Below are positions 37,483 through 46,926 of a DNA stretch of 64,000 nt, piece after piece; positions within the stretch are counted from its first letter, which is position 1; each line of letters starts with the position of its first letter. Origin of the DNA: Olivibacter domesticus. GTDB lineage: Bacteria > Bacteroidota > Bacteroidia > Sphingobacteriales > Sphingobacteriaceae. Under the pieces are notes generated by a model. The model was not told the origin of the DNA and made no database searches. It saw nothing but the letters and a program-made list of their open reading frames with translations. The translations under genes were made by a program, and so were the position numbers. The stretch lies in contig NZ_FOAF01000004.1 of NCBI RefSeq assembly GCF_900109575.1, positions 310,001 to 374,000 on the forward strand, given 5' to 3'.

Positions 37483-38970
37483 TTAACGGATTGATCTAGC
37501 GCGCATCATTCGCTTCATTAGCGGATTGATCAACATTAACAAAATGCCTATCCCTACTGCATAGATTGCCAATTGTTTATATCCTTCGGTATAAGCCATC
37601 AATTTGTCCAGTAGGGAAGCCTTTTGATCAGTGGTAGACATATCAGCGCCCAATAAACCTGCTACATATTGTCCGTAAGCACTTCCTAAAAACCAAAGTC
37701 CCATCATCATACCCGTTAATTTCTGCGGTGACAATCGGGTAATTACCGACATACCTATCGGACCAATACACAATTCGCTTAAAGTGATGAAGAACCAGGC
37801 CAGTGTAAAGATATTCAGCGAAGTTTTGCCTTGTGCATCCGTATAAAAACGCGTAAAGAAAAAGAGGTAAAAACCAATAGCCAGTAATAAAAAACCTATG
37901 CCGAATTTAATTAAGGTATTGGGTTCTATTTTCTTCTTAGCCATCCAAATCCATAACATTCCTAAGGGGGAACTACAGAGAACAATAAACAAAGCTCCAG
38001 AAGAATTATTAATCATGTTAGGGTCTATTTGGAAGAACAATAAATCATGCTTTAAATTATTGGCGGCAAAAAGACTTAAAGATCCACCCATCTGCTCGAA
38101 AAAAGCGATATAGAAAATATACGCTACGATAAAGATTAAGGCGGCTAGCAAAGGGTAACGAAATTGCTTATCCGGCAGTCGGAACCACTCATAAAAGAAA
38201 TAGATCAAGGCTAGAGGGCCGATCGTATACATAAAAAAATCAGTATACTGTGTATTCTGGATCATTACCAGGATAAATGGAATTGCAATTAAAGCAAGGA
38301 GGTACACAAGCAGCTCGTTACGTCGTCTCTTAGCTTTGGGCTGATCGGATTGTGGAGATAAGCCAATGGGACCTAAATGCCTTTTAGAAAAATGAAAAGT
38401 AATCAGTCCAATTAGCATAACCCCTCCAGCAGCTGCAAAAGCTGCGCTCCAGCTGACATACTTTCCTAAGTAAACACATAAAATACCACCTAGAAACGAC
38501 CCTATGTTGATGCCCGCATAAAACATGCTAAATCCGGCGTCTCGTCGTGTATCCTCTGGCTTATACAACTGGCCAACCATGGAAGAAATATTCGGTTTGA
38601 AAAAGCCTGTACCTATAATACACAATGAAATACCTACGTAAAAGAAATGGCTCGGAGAGATTGCTATCAAGGTATTTCCGGCGATCATGATCAATGCACC
38701 AAACACCAACGACTTATTAAATCCCAATATTTTATCTGCCACGATCCCACCCATAAAAGTAAAGGCATAAACAAATGCCTGAATCGCCCCATACTTAAGA
38801 TTTGCTTCCCTATCATTCAAAGCCAATTGATCCACCATGAAAAGCGCCAATATGCCCCGCATACCATAAAAGCAAAAGCGTTCCCACATTTCTACGGTAA
38901 AGAGATACCATAGCTGCTTGGGATATTTTCCTTCGAAATTTTGGATTTCGTCTAAAGTTGTTTGGCGCAT
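37483..38970 (-). CDS. POT/PTR-family proton-coupled oligopeptide transporter
   Basis: A 495-residue inner-membrane protein with about 12-14 hydrophobic helices. The family signature ExxERFxYY appears as EMWERFCFYG in helix 1, and FYAGINIGSFLGG matches the second PTR signature. It imports di- and tripeptides with protons. The products of the nearby dipeptidyl peptidases (Xaa-Pro dipeptides) are natural substrates, and the cytoplasmic Xaa-Pro aminopeptidase could process them. It is transcribed alone on the minus strand. Confidence 0.94.
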   Translation of the reverse strand: MRQTTLDEIQNFEGKYPKQLWYLFTVEMWERFCFYGMRGILALFMVDQLALNDREANLKYGAIQAFVYAFTFMGGIVADKILGFNKSLVFGALIMIAGNTLIAISPSHFFYVGISLCIIGTGFFKPNISSMVGQLYKPEDTRRDAGFSMFYAGINIGSFLGGILCVYLGKYVSWSAAFAAAGGVMLIGLITFHFSKRHLGPIGLSPQSDQPKAKRRRNELLVYLLALIAIPFILVMIQNTQYTDFFMYTIGPLALIYFFYEWFRLPDKQFRYPLLAALIFIVAYIFYIAFFEQMGGSLSLFAANNLKHDLLFFQIDPNMINNSSGALFIVLCSSPLGMLWIWMAKKKIEPNTLIKFGIGFLLLAIGFYLFFFTRFYTDAQGKTSLNIFTLAWFFITLSELCIGPIGMSVITRLSPQKLTGMMMGLWFLGSAYGQYVAGLLGADMSTTDQKASLLDKLMAYTEGYKQLAIYAVGIGILLMLINPLMKRMMRARSIR

Positions 38971-39092
38971 AGTGAATATTAGATTAACAATAAAATTAGA
39001 GGCGAATGTAAATAATTATCTCGGTAACAAACAAAAATCTACCAGTTGCCCTTTAGACATCTGGTAGATACAATTAAAAATTCCGTTATTGG

Positions 39093-40544
39093 TTAAGGTA
39101 CAAATACAGGCGCTTGGCTTGGATTCGGATTCTGTTCCAATAAACTATTATTAATCACTTCTTTTTCGGGTATCATCATTATCAGCTTATTTGAATTCCG
39201 AGGAATACTTATGTTTTGATAATGCCCTTGTGTTGTTGTGCGTTCAATAGGTAATTGCAGGCGTTGGATATCAAACCATTCTAAGCCTTCACCCCACATT
39301 TCCTTTCGCCTTTCCAATAAGATTGCATCAATTAGGGCATCCTGACTTGAAGTACTGGTAACACTTGCACCTCTTTCACGCTGTAATGTATTCAATATTT
39401 GCAAAGCCGTTTGCACGTCATTTTGTCTTGCCGCCGCTTCAGCCTCTACCAAATACATTTCGGCAGCGCGGAGATCGTAGAGGTTTCCATATGGGGGCTC
39501 ATCCCGCAGCTCTCTAAATTTCGTAGCCGCATATTTCCCTGGATAAAGGGGATTTGCAATAACCAGCATACGCGGATCACTCTTCATAACAACGTCCACA
39601 AAATAATTGGAAGGGAGGATCTGCTCTGCTTGCCAAGGTGCATTATTCTGGCCGAAATCAAACCAGCATGCCGGTGAATCGTACCACCAATAGTCTTGTG
39701 ACCCTTGTTCATAACCTAATACCCACTCCCGATTTGGAGTAGAAAAACCGGCGTTGTATTCACCCATAGTCATCAATTCATAGCCTGAACGGATTTTATT
39801 CGCATATTGTTGCGCTTTAGCCCAATCTTCCATAGTGAGATATACCTCCGCTAATAGGAAATTAACCACATCGAGATTGTAGTAATTAATGCTGGGGCGA
39901 CTATACTCGGGCAATAAAGTCTCTGCATTGGTTAGATCAGCCACAATTTGATTATAGACTTCCTGCACAGTTGCCCTTGCCTTCGGTTCCAGATCAGAAG
40001 TCAATTGCAAAGGCACACCCGGCTTGTCCTTAGCTAGGCTATACGTATGTTGGTACAATCTCACCAAATTAAAGTAGCAGCGTGCACGTAGCGCCAAGGC
40101 TTGCCCTTTAATGGCATTGATTTGTGACTGTTCACCTTGAATATTGTCTACGTTCTCCAAAATGATATTGGCATTGTTGATAACCTTATACATGGCCGTC
40201 CATATGGCAGCAGGAACACCACTTGTTGGATCATAGCGTTGATTACTATAGGTATAAAAGTACCAGTTATTGCCAACCTGTTCTTGATTGACCATCATGT
40301 CCAGCCCTGAACAGGTTGACAATAATTTAATTCCCAAAGGGCTTGCTATCGGTGGATTATCATTTCCATCACGCATCATACGGTAAGTTCCTTGCAGCAA
40401 TAAGTTCAGTCCGGTAACATCTTTTATGACTGTCGTATTCGTCAAATCCGAGGTAGGTTCTTCTGTTAAGAACTTTTCGCATCCGGTGGTCAATAGTAGC
40501 ATACACGAAACTAGACCAATTAGAGTTTTATTCATGACTTTCAT
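39093..40544 (-). CDS. SusD/RagB-family outer-membrane lipoprotein
   Basis: A 483-residue SusD with lipobox Cys22 (LLLTTGCEKFLTEEP). I chose the ATG at 40544; the ATG at 40535 is equally possible and keeps the signal. The TPR-like core has ALRARCYFNLVRLYQ and the C-terminal LLERRKEMWGEGLEWFDIQRL, both typical of the RagB family. It is 28 bp downstream of its SusC partner. The pair sits next to GH127 and DUF5695 genes, suggesting import of arabinose-containing oligosaccharides or glycopeptides. Confidence 0.93.
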   Translation of the reverse strand: MKVMNKTLIGLVSCMLLLTTGCEKFLTEEPTSDLTNTTVIKDVTGLNLLLQGTYRMMRDGNDNPPIASPLGIKLLSTCSGLDMMVNQEQVGNNWYFYTYSNQRYDPTSGVPAAIWTAMYKVINNANIILENVDNIQGEQSQINAIKGQALALRARCYFNLVRLYQHTYSLAKDKPGVPLQLTSDLEPKARATVQEVYNQIVADLTNAETLLPEYSRPSINYYNLDVVNFLLAEVYLTMEDWAKAQQYANKIRSGYELMTMGEYNAGFSTPNREWVLGYEQGSQDYWWYDSPACWFDFGQNNAPWQAEQILPSNYFVDVVMKSDPRMLVIANPLYPGKYAATKFRELRDEPPYGNLYDLRAAEMYLVEAEAAARQNDVQTALQILNTLQRERGASVTSTSSQDALIDAILLERRKEMWGEGLEWFDIQRLQLPIERTTTQGHYQNISIPRNSNKLIMMIPEKEVINNSLLEQNPNPSQAPVFVP

Positions 40545-40572
40545 TTTCAATATTTTATTTTAACATCCCTTA

Positions 40573-43500
40573 TCAAAAGGATACGTTTAAACCAAGTGTG
40601 TAACTTCTCAATGCAGGAACACCTGAACTAGCATCGACTACTCCAACGAGATTATTACCAAAGTTTTCGGGGTCTGTTCCACGATCTTTTGCACTACCAA
40701 AAGTGAGAAGGTTATCTCCCCGGAAATAGATTCTTAAAGTAGAAAGGCCCCATTTTGACACTAAAGACTGCGGTAAAGTATAACCTAACATCACATTCTT
40801 TAAGCGCACGAAATCATTATTGAAGATATATTGATCACTATAACGTGCATTGGAAAAAGCATCAAAGGTTCGATAGGTATAGATTTTTGCAATATCTGTC
40901 ACATCTCCTGGTTTTTGCCAACGGCGATCCAGATTATCATAGGCCGCAAAATTTTCTCTTAACACATTGCTCTCCGAGAAATTGTAGTCGTACAGCTTCC
41001 CGCCAAAGCTGTAATAAAGCATGAATGAAAGATCAAGACTTTTATACCGAAAATTATTTGTTAGTGCTCCGAAAACATCAGGCAAGACCGATCCTTGATT
41101 GATTCGTTGTTCATTCACATTAACCTCATTGTAATTTTCTGTCTTCTCTTGATCAATGATATTTCCACTTTCATCGAACGCATATTTCCACCATTGATTA
41201 TGTCCATTTTCCGGATTGACACCGGCAAAGCTAGGTGCATAAATATCATACCTAGATCCACCCTCTCTCCATTTGAAAATAGCAACACCTTGATTAAATT
41301 GCTCCTCCTTGCTTGGAAGACTTGTTATAGTATTCTTATAGCTGGTTGCATTTAAAGAAATATTCCAGTCAAAATCCTTTTTCCGAATAGCAGCATAATT
41401 GAGATCTACTTCCCACCCCTTATTCTGTACATCACCAATATTTGTTAAGATCGCATCCATCCCTAAAGAGGGTGCCAAAGGTCTATTTAATAATAAATCT
41501 TTCGATTTTCGGGTAAAGTATTCTACGCTTCCAGAAAGTTTATTAAACATTGAAAATTCCAAGCCAATATTGGTCTGAATATTGGTCTCCCATTTAATAT
41601 TTTCATTTTCCAATTGATTGAGCCTAACACCGACCGTTCCTACATAACTTGTTGGCCCATATAAAGCTTGATAGGCATAATAACTTCCTACACGATCATT
41701 ACCTACTTCACCGTAACTAGCCTTCAGCTTTAAATTTTGTAACCAATCCTGCGTATTCTCCATAAAAGACTCCTCCGAGATACGCCAAGAAGCGCCTAAA
41801 GAATAAAACTGCCCCCAACGATGGTCAGGATGGAAACGGGACGACCCATCAGTACGTATACTTCCTGATATATAATAGCGATTATCATAATCGTACTCCG
41901 CCTTACCGAAGAAACTAGCTAAACCATAGCGCCCGAAGCTTGACCAAGCCGTTGGATCATTAGAGGCAAGGGAAATCTCTTTAAAATAAGGAAGCGCAAG
42001 TCCGGAACGGGTTACCCCTGTACCAGAGGTAGTGTATGAATAAATTTCCTGTCCGGCTAACACATTGATATGATGCAAATCATTGAAGGTTTTATCGTAG
42101 GTCAACACATTATTCACCGTATGTGAATAGGTTCTATAGCTATCGCGCTGTACATACCCTTCCGATGGAAGCAACTGGTTTTCGCGTTCCGGACTTTTCC
42201 ACATACTATAGAAATTATCGATCAACTGAAAAGAATAAGTTGTTTTTAGGCTTAACCCTTCCAACAATCGGAAACTAAGAGCAGAGACCGTTTGCAAATT
42301 ATCAGTTTGACTATTTTTTGCTTCTGTCAATGCACCGTAGGCGCTCCACCGTGGCCACCAGGCACGACCATTACCGACACCCTCATCTAGCTGCGGTTTA
42401 CCGGTAAAGGGACTAATAGCATAGGAATTCGTTTCATAATCCCACAAATAAGCAGAATATTCGGTCGGCATCACGCGGAATACCCGCGCATCAAAGCCGC
42501 CATTTATATCGGCGCTGTTCATGAACATAATAGAATTGCTCATGCTGAACCAATCGTTCATCTTTGAGTTCAAAGCCACTCTTCCCGTGTAACGTTTAAA
42601 GCCATCGCTGATATGAACCCCTTTGTCATTCAAGTAAGAAAAAGAGGCATAATACGTATTGTTCTCACCCATTGCTCCACTAAAGTCTACACCATAATCT
42701 TGTTTCAAACGATAGTTGAAAGCTTCATTAAACAGATCAAAATCCCATAAACGCGTTGCTTCAGGTTTGATCTTCCCGTCCAAGCCAATGGGATAGTCCA
42801 TATTCCAACCCGAGCGGTAATTCCGTAATATGTTACCATTATCATCTCGTATGGGCGTTGTATTCCAAAATACAGAAGGTACCCGATTGCTAGCATATTC
42901 TCTCGCTTCCTCATCAGACAATTCGTCAAAATCCCGGGCATCATTATATAAGCCTTCCCAAGCTAGCTCCCATTGCTTGGCTGGTGATACCCGTTCTGGA
43001 AATTTCACAGCAAAATCACTGGTTGTCCAGGCCGCACGCGCATTCACGTTAGCCTTACCACTCGCGCCTCGTTTTGTTGTAATCATAATAACTCCATTGG
43101 CTGCCCTCGACCCATAAAGTGATGTTGCCGCCGCATCCTTCATCACCGTAATGGATTCGATATCGGAAGGTGAATAAGCACTTAAATCCACATCCGAAGG
43201 TACACCATCTACTACGTAGAGCGGTGCCATATCCGCAGTTAGCGACCCAATTCCCCGAATGGTAATAGTTGGATTCGCTCCCGGACGCCCGGAGCTGTTG
43301 GTCACCTGTACCCCTGCTGAGAGCCCTTGTAAGCCTTGAGCAACATTGGAAGTATTTACATTTTCGAGCTGCTTGGTATCGATAACGGTAGCCGAACCTG
43401 TAAATGAGGCCTTCTTGCTCGTTCCATAAGCGGTAACCAAGACCTCGTCCAGGCCAGCAATATCGTCCTCAAGCACAACCTCGATATTGTTCGAGCTCGT

Positions 43501-43776
43501 AACGGATAGTTCATAGTTTTTATACCCAATAGACCTGAAAATCAGTTTAATACCGCTCTTAGGTACCTTCAGCATAAATTTACCCGAATCATCGGTTTTT
43601 GTACCAATGCTTTCCCCTTCTTGTACAATACTTACTCCAGGAAGCGGAAGCCCCCTGGAATCTTTGACGATCCCTGTTATCTGCTCCTGCGCTTCAACAC
43701 GCATCACAGAAAGCAACAAAAGGAATAAAAACGCCCAACTGAGACGCTTTTTACTGGTTTGGTAATTTGTCTGCAT
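40573..43776 (-). CDS. SusC/RagA-type TonB-dependent receptor
   Basis: A 1067-residue outer-membrane transporter. The signal peptide is about 1-30 (ending RVEAQ), followed by a CarboxypepD_reg-like domain (about 33-110), the motif LDEVLVTAYGTSKKASFTG, a plug (with LYVVDGVPSD and VMKDAAATSLYGSRAANGVI) and a barrel ending LNVSF. It heads a SusCD pair and is divergent from the GH127 gene over a 333-bp region. Substrate is inferred from neighbours only. Confidence 0.95.
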   Translation of the reverse strand: MQTNYQTSKKRLSWAFLFLLLLSVMRVEAQEQITGIVKDSRGLPLPGVSIVQEGESIGTKTDDSGKFMLKVPKSGIKLIFRSIGYKNYELSVTSSNNIEVVLEDDIAGLDEVLVTAYGTSKKASFTGSATVIDTKQLENVNTSNVAQGLQGLSAGVQVTNSSGRPGANPTITIRGIGSLTADMAPLYVVDGVPSDVDLSAYSPSDIESITVMKDAAATSLYGSRAANGVIMITTKRGASGKANVNARAAWTTSDFAVKFPERVSPAKQWELAWEGLYNDARDFDELSDEEAREYASNRVPSVFWNTTPIRDDNGNILRNYRSGWNMDYPIGLDGKIKPEATRLWDFDLFNEAFNYRLKQDYGVDFSGAMGENNTYYASFSYLNDKGVHISDGFKRYTGRVALNSKMNDWFSMSNSIMFMNSADINGGFDARVFRVMPTEYSAYLWDYETNSYAISPFTGKPQLDEGVGNGRAWWPRWSAYGALTEAKNSQTDNLQTVSALSFRLLEGLSLKTTYSFQLIDNFYSMWKSPERENQLLPSEGYVQRDSYRTYSHTVNNVLTYDKTFNDLHHINVLAGQEIYSYTTSGTGVTRSGLALPYFKEISLASNDPTAWSSFGRYGLASFFGKAEYDYDNRYYISGSIRTDGSSRFHPDHRWGQFYSLGASWRISEESFMENTQDWLQNLKLKASYGEVGNDRVGSYYAYQALYGPTSYVGTVGVRLNQLENENIKWETNIQTNIGLEFSMFNKLSGSVEYFTRKSKDLLLNRPLAPSLGMDAILTNIGDVQNKGWEVDLNYAAIRKKDFDWNISLNATSYKNTITSLPSKEEQFNQGVAIFKWREGGSRYDIYAPSFAGVNPENGHNQWWKYAFDESGNIIDQEKTENYNEVNVNEQRINQGSVLPDVFGALTNNFRYKSLDLSFMLYYSFGGKLYDYNFSESNVLRENFAAYDNLDRRWQKPGDVTDIAKIYTYRTFDAFSNARYSDQYIFNNDFVRLKNVMLGYTLPQSLVSKWGLSTLRIYFRGDNLLTFGSAKDRGTDPENFGNNLVGVVDASSGVPALRSYTLGLNVSF

Positions 43777-44109
43777 ATAAATTTAAGTTATAGTTATACA
43801 TCTTGTGGATTACACAAAAGTTAGATCTCGTAGTGATTTCCTCGGTTCTGATAAATAAATAATTGGCTAGTGTTAGTATAAATGTCAATTAAACATTTAA
43901 TATTCAAATGTAGAATGAAAAGAGAGTCTCTGCTCTCCGGATTTTAACAAGAACGCTTCGAAATTTAACCAGTTTGACGGAAGCTTACTAGTTATCAAGA
44001 GATTGGCTAATATCTACGAAGTTTAAGTGAATAAATAGCTGCTTTGAGGATTAGATATCTCTTATTTTTGTTTTTATGGATTCCTATAAACCCTATTATA
44101 AAATCAATT
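43777..44109. other. Divergent regulatory region between SusC and GH127 genes
   Basis: No gene is visible. On the minus strand a -7-like TACATTTG lies at 43912-43905, 129 bp before the SusC start, without a clear -33. GTTAAAAT lies at 43948-43941 on the minus strand, and a short GAGAG/CTCTC palindrome lies near 43921-43937. No convincing promoter for the GH127 gene was found. Confidence 0.35.
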
Positions 44110-46527
44110 ATGAATAAGAACACCATTATATATAAGGTATTTGCTTTTGCTTTTGCTTTTGCCACGAATGTATGGACGGGACTGGCACAAACACATAAAG
44201 ACTATCCCATTCAACCGGTACCTTTTACGCATGTGCAGGTAAACGACAATTTTTGGGCACCAAAAATGCAGGTAAATGCTAATGTGACCATTCCTTATAT
44301 CTTAAATAAATGTTATGAAACGGGCAGGGTGGATAACTTCCGTTTAGCGGCGGGTGAAATACACGACCACAAACTAACCGAGTATACCTTTGATGATACA
44401 GACCTATACAAGCTAATTGAAGGTGCTTCTTATGCTTTACAAGTTAAGAAAGATCCCAAATTGGATGCAGAACTCGATAAATTAATTATCATTATAGGTA
44501 AAGCACAGGAAGACGACGGCTATCTCTACACTTTTCGTACCGCAAAGGTAAGTAAACCTCATCCATGGATTGGCAGCAAACGCTGGGAAATGGAAGAAGA
44601 TTTAAGTCACGAGCTCTATAACGCGGGACATCTCTATGAAGCCGCTGTGGCCCATTACCTTACCACCGGAAAGAAAACGCTTCTTACTATTGCCACAAAA
44701 AATGCGGATCTATTGGTAAAAGACTTTGGATACGGCAAGGAAGAACGTTTTCCGGGACATCAAATTATAGAGACGGGTTTAACTCGTTTGTACCGCGTAA
44801 CAGGCAAACAAGAATACCTTGATTTGGCAAAATTTTTCTTGGACATACGTGGCCCTGGAAAACCTCATAGTGGTGAATATAATCAATCTTTTAAGAAAGT
44901 GACCGAACAGGAGGAAGCCGTCGGGCATGCCGTGCGAGCCACCTATATGTACACAGGCATGGCAGATGTAGCCGCATTAACAGGCGATCAGGTATATTTA
45001 ACAGCGATAGACAAGTTATGGGACAATGTGGTAGATAAGAAGCTCTACATTACTGGCGGCATCGGTGCCACGGGTGCTGGCGAAGCTTTCGGCAAAAATT
45101 ACCAGCTTCCTAATATGTCGGCTTACGCTGAAACCTGCGCCGCTATTGCTAATGTATACTGGAACAGTCGCATGTTCCAATTACATGGCGATGCAAAATA
45201 TATAGATGTACTTGAGCGAACGCTTTATAATGGATTGCTTTCAGGGGTTTCATTAAGTGGAGATCACTTCTTTTACCCCAATCCTTTGGCCTCCATGGGG
45301 CAACATCAACGGAGTGCTTGGTTTGGTTGCGCCTGCTGTATTTCTAACATGACACGCTTTTTACCTTCCATGCCGGGATATATGTATGGGCAGGACGGTA
45401 ACAATCTCTACATAAATCTTTATGCTGGCAGCGAGGCAAATATCGATTTGCCAAAAGGAACAATGCAAGTGGTACAACAAACGAATTATCCCTGGGAGGG
45501 TTCGAACGAAATTACGATCAACCCCGCGGAAAATATGCAGGTAAAAATTCATGTTCGGATTCCAGGATGGGCACAGGGAGATCCCCTACCAAGTAATCTT
45601 TACAGGGAAAATGCTGTTGTACTTCCAGCTGTCTTAAAACTGAATGGTAAACAAATAGATTATACATTGGAAAAAGGATATGCCATACTGGATAGAACAT
45701 GGAAGAAAGGCGACAGGATTTCCTTAGTACTGCCTATGGAAGTTCAAAAGGTTTTCGCAAACGAACAGGTAGAAGATGACCAAAACCGATTCGCTTTACA
45801 ACGTGGTCCGATTGTCTATTGTTTAGAAGGGCCTGACAACCTCGACTCAACGGTAATGAATATTGTAGTCGATAAAGATGCCACGGTGCAACCCAAATTT
45901 GAAAACACCTTATTAAATGGCGTTATGACATTAAAAATGAAGGGAAATAGCACCAAACGCCAGGTAAATAGCGATGAATTGATAAAAAATGAACAGGAAG
46001 TTACAGCGATCCCTTATTATGCTTGGGCAAACCGGGGCCCAAGTGAAATGGAAGTATGGATCCCATACGAAGCTTCCGCTGCAAAGCCCAAACCGGCTCC
46101 TACCATCGCTTCGAAAAGTAAGGTAAGCGGCTCCATAAAAAATGCGAGAATGTTGCGCGGATTGAACGATCAATATGACCCAAAGAGTTCAGCTGACGCC
46201 AGTTCAATATACCTGCATTGGTGGCCCGCTAAAGATACGGAAGAATATGTGCAGTATGACTTTGATCGAGCATATACAGTATCTCAATCAAGTGTTTATT
46301 GGTATGACGACAGCCCTTTCGGTGGTTGCCGTATTCCAGCAAGCTGGAAATTGCAATACCTAGATGGCACAGATTGGAAAGACGTCAAAAATACGGGAAC
46401 CTATCCAAATGATAAAGACAGCTACAACAAGGTAAGTTTCGAACCCGTAAACACGAAAGCACTGCGTTTGCTGGTTCAGCAACCTAAAGAACATTCTTCT
46501 GGTATACAGGAATGGAGTATTAAGTAA
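44110..46527 (+). CDS. GH127 beta-L-arabinofuranosidase with C-terminal lectin-like module
   Basis: An 805-residue exported enzyme; I chose the ATG at 44110, which starts a signal peptide ending TGLAQ, over an upstream TTG. The (alpha/alpha)6 barrel spans about 40-430. Catalytic and zinc residues align with those known for HypBA1: Glu341 and Cys343 (YAETCAAIANVYW), Cys409 and Cys410 (GCACCISN), one Cys being the nucleophile. GH127 enzymes hydrolyse beta-L-arabinofuranosides, the founding member those attached to hydroxyproline in plant extensin; other members act on pectin side chains. The C-terminal 140 residues (about 660-805) look like an F5/8-type module. The signal peptide contains an in-frame hexanucleotide repeat. 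Confidence 0.93.
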   Translation: MNKNTIIYKVFAFAFAFATNVWTGLAQTHKDYPIQPVPFTHVQVNDNFWAPKMQVNANVTIPYILNKCYETGRVDNFRLAAGEIHDHKLTEYTFDDTDLYKLIEGASYALQVKKDPKLDAELDKLIIIIGKAQEDDGYLYTFRTAKVSKPHPWIGSKRWEMEEDLSHELYNAGHLYEAAVAHYLTTGKKTLLTIATKNADLLVKDFGYGKEERFPGHQIIETGLTRLYRVTGKQEYLDLAKFFLDIRGPGKPHSGEYNQSFKKVTEQEEAVGHAVRATYMYTGMADVAALTGDQVYLTAIDKLWDNVVDKKLYITGGIGATGAGEAFGKNYQLPNMSAYAETCAAIANVYWNSRMFQLHGDAKYIDVLERTLYNGLLSGVSLSGDHFFYPNPLASMGQHQRSAWFGCACCISNMTRFLPSMPGYMYGQDGNNLYINLYAGSEANIDLPKGTMQVVQQTNYPWEGSNEITINPAENMQVKIHVRIPGWAQGDPLPSNLYRENAVVLPAVLKLNGKQIDYTLEKGYAILDRTWKKGDRISLVLPMEVQKVFANEQVEDDQNRFALQRGPIVYCLEGPDNLDSTVMNIVVDKDATVQPKFENTLLNGVMTLKMKGNSTKRQVNSDELIKNEQEVTAIPYYAWANRGPSEMEVWIPYEASAAKPKPAPTIASKSKVSGSIKNARMLRGLNDQYDPKSSADASSIYLHWWPAKDTEEYVQYDFDRAYTVSQSSVYWYDDSPFGGCRIPASWKLQYLDGTDWKDVKNTGTYPNDKDSYNKVSFEPVNTKALRLLVQQPKEHSSGIQEWSIK

Positions 46528-46541
46528 GAGGAGGTTAACAC

Positions 46542-46798
46542 AAAAAAAGACCATCCGCCTCACGGCGGACAGTCCAACACACATGAAACAAAATTTTTAA
46601 CTTGTTTAGGTTTTACACCTTCGCTCGGCAAGCGGTCAACGCGTATTGTTCTCAAACCAAACACAAGCCCAGCACAGTGTCCCTGAATTCGATAGCTATA
46701 TCATATTTATGTTCGTCATATTTTTAATTCATATTCATTACACTCTTTCAGAAAATCGAGCAATGACTTAATTGGTTCAGCACTTATTGTATATATGT
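46542..46798 (-). ncRNA. Candidate small RNA gene with its own terminator
   Basis: On the minus strand a -7-like TACATTTG (46812-46805) precedes a stretch with three hairpins. One is TCATT/AATGA at 46735-46766. The second is a layered stem whose outer arms are 46601-46613 and 46654-46667, with inner TAC/GTA and CGCT/AGCG pairs. The last is a terminator, TCCGCC/GGCGGA (46554-46569) followed by seven T on that strand (46548-46542). The unit lies after the DUF5695 terminator, so it would be an independent RNA of about 250 nt. A 28-codon frame from 46802 to 46716 exists, but its ATG would precede the predicted RNA start. The class is not recognised. Together with the terminator entry at 46871 this accounts for most of the 46528-46926 gap. 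Confidence 0.4.
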
Positions 46799-46870
46799 AC
46801 ATCACAAATGTAGTTAAGACATTTAAGCTAATTTACGCAAATATTAACGACTTATCATCGAATATGAATC

Positions 46871-46903
46871 AAAAAAAGAGGCTGTTCCTTTCGAAACAAC
46901 CTC
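46871..46903 (-). terminator. Intrinsic terminator of the DUF5695 gene
   Basis: On the minus strand GAGGTTGTT pairs with AACAGCCTC (nine pairs including one wobble) around an 8-nt loop and is followed by seven T. It begins 24 bp after the DUF5695 stop. Confidence 0.88.
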
Positions 46904-46926
46904 CAAACCATAGATTGAAAAGGATT

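Noticed and set aside
46716-46802. 28-codon minus-strand frame, MYIYTISAEPIKSLLDFLKE onward, which would extend to about 49 codons if an A5 run were one base shorter
   Set aside because: The ATG lies upstream of the predicted RNA start, there is no homologue known to me, and the frameshift idea cannot be tested here.
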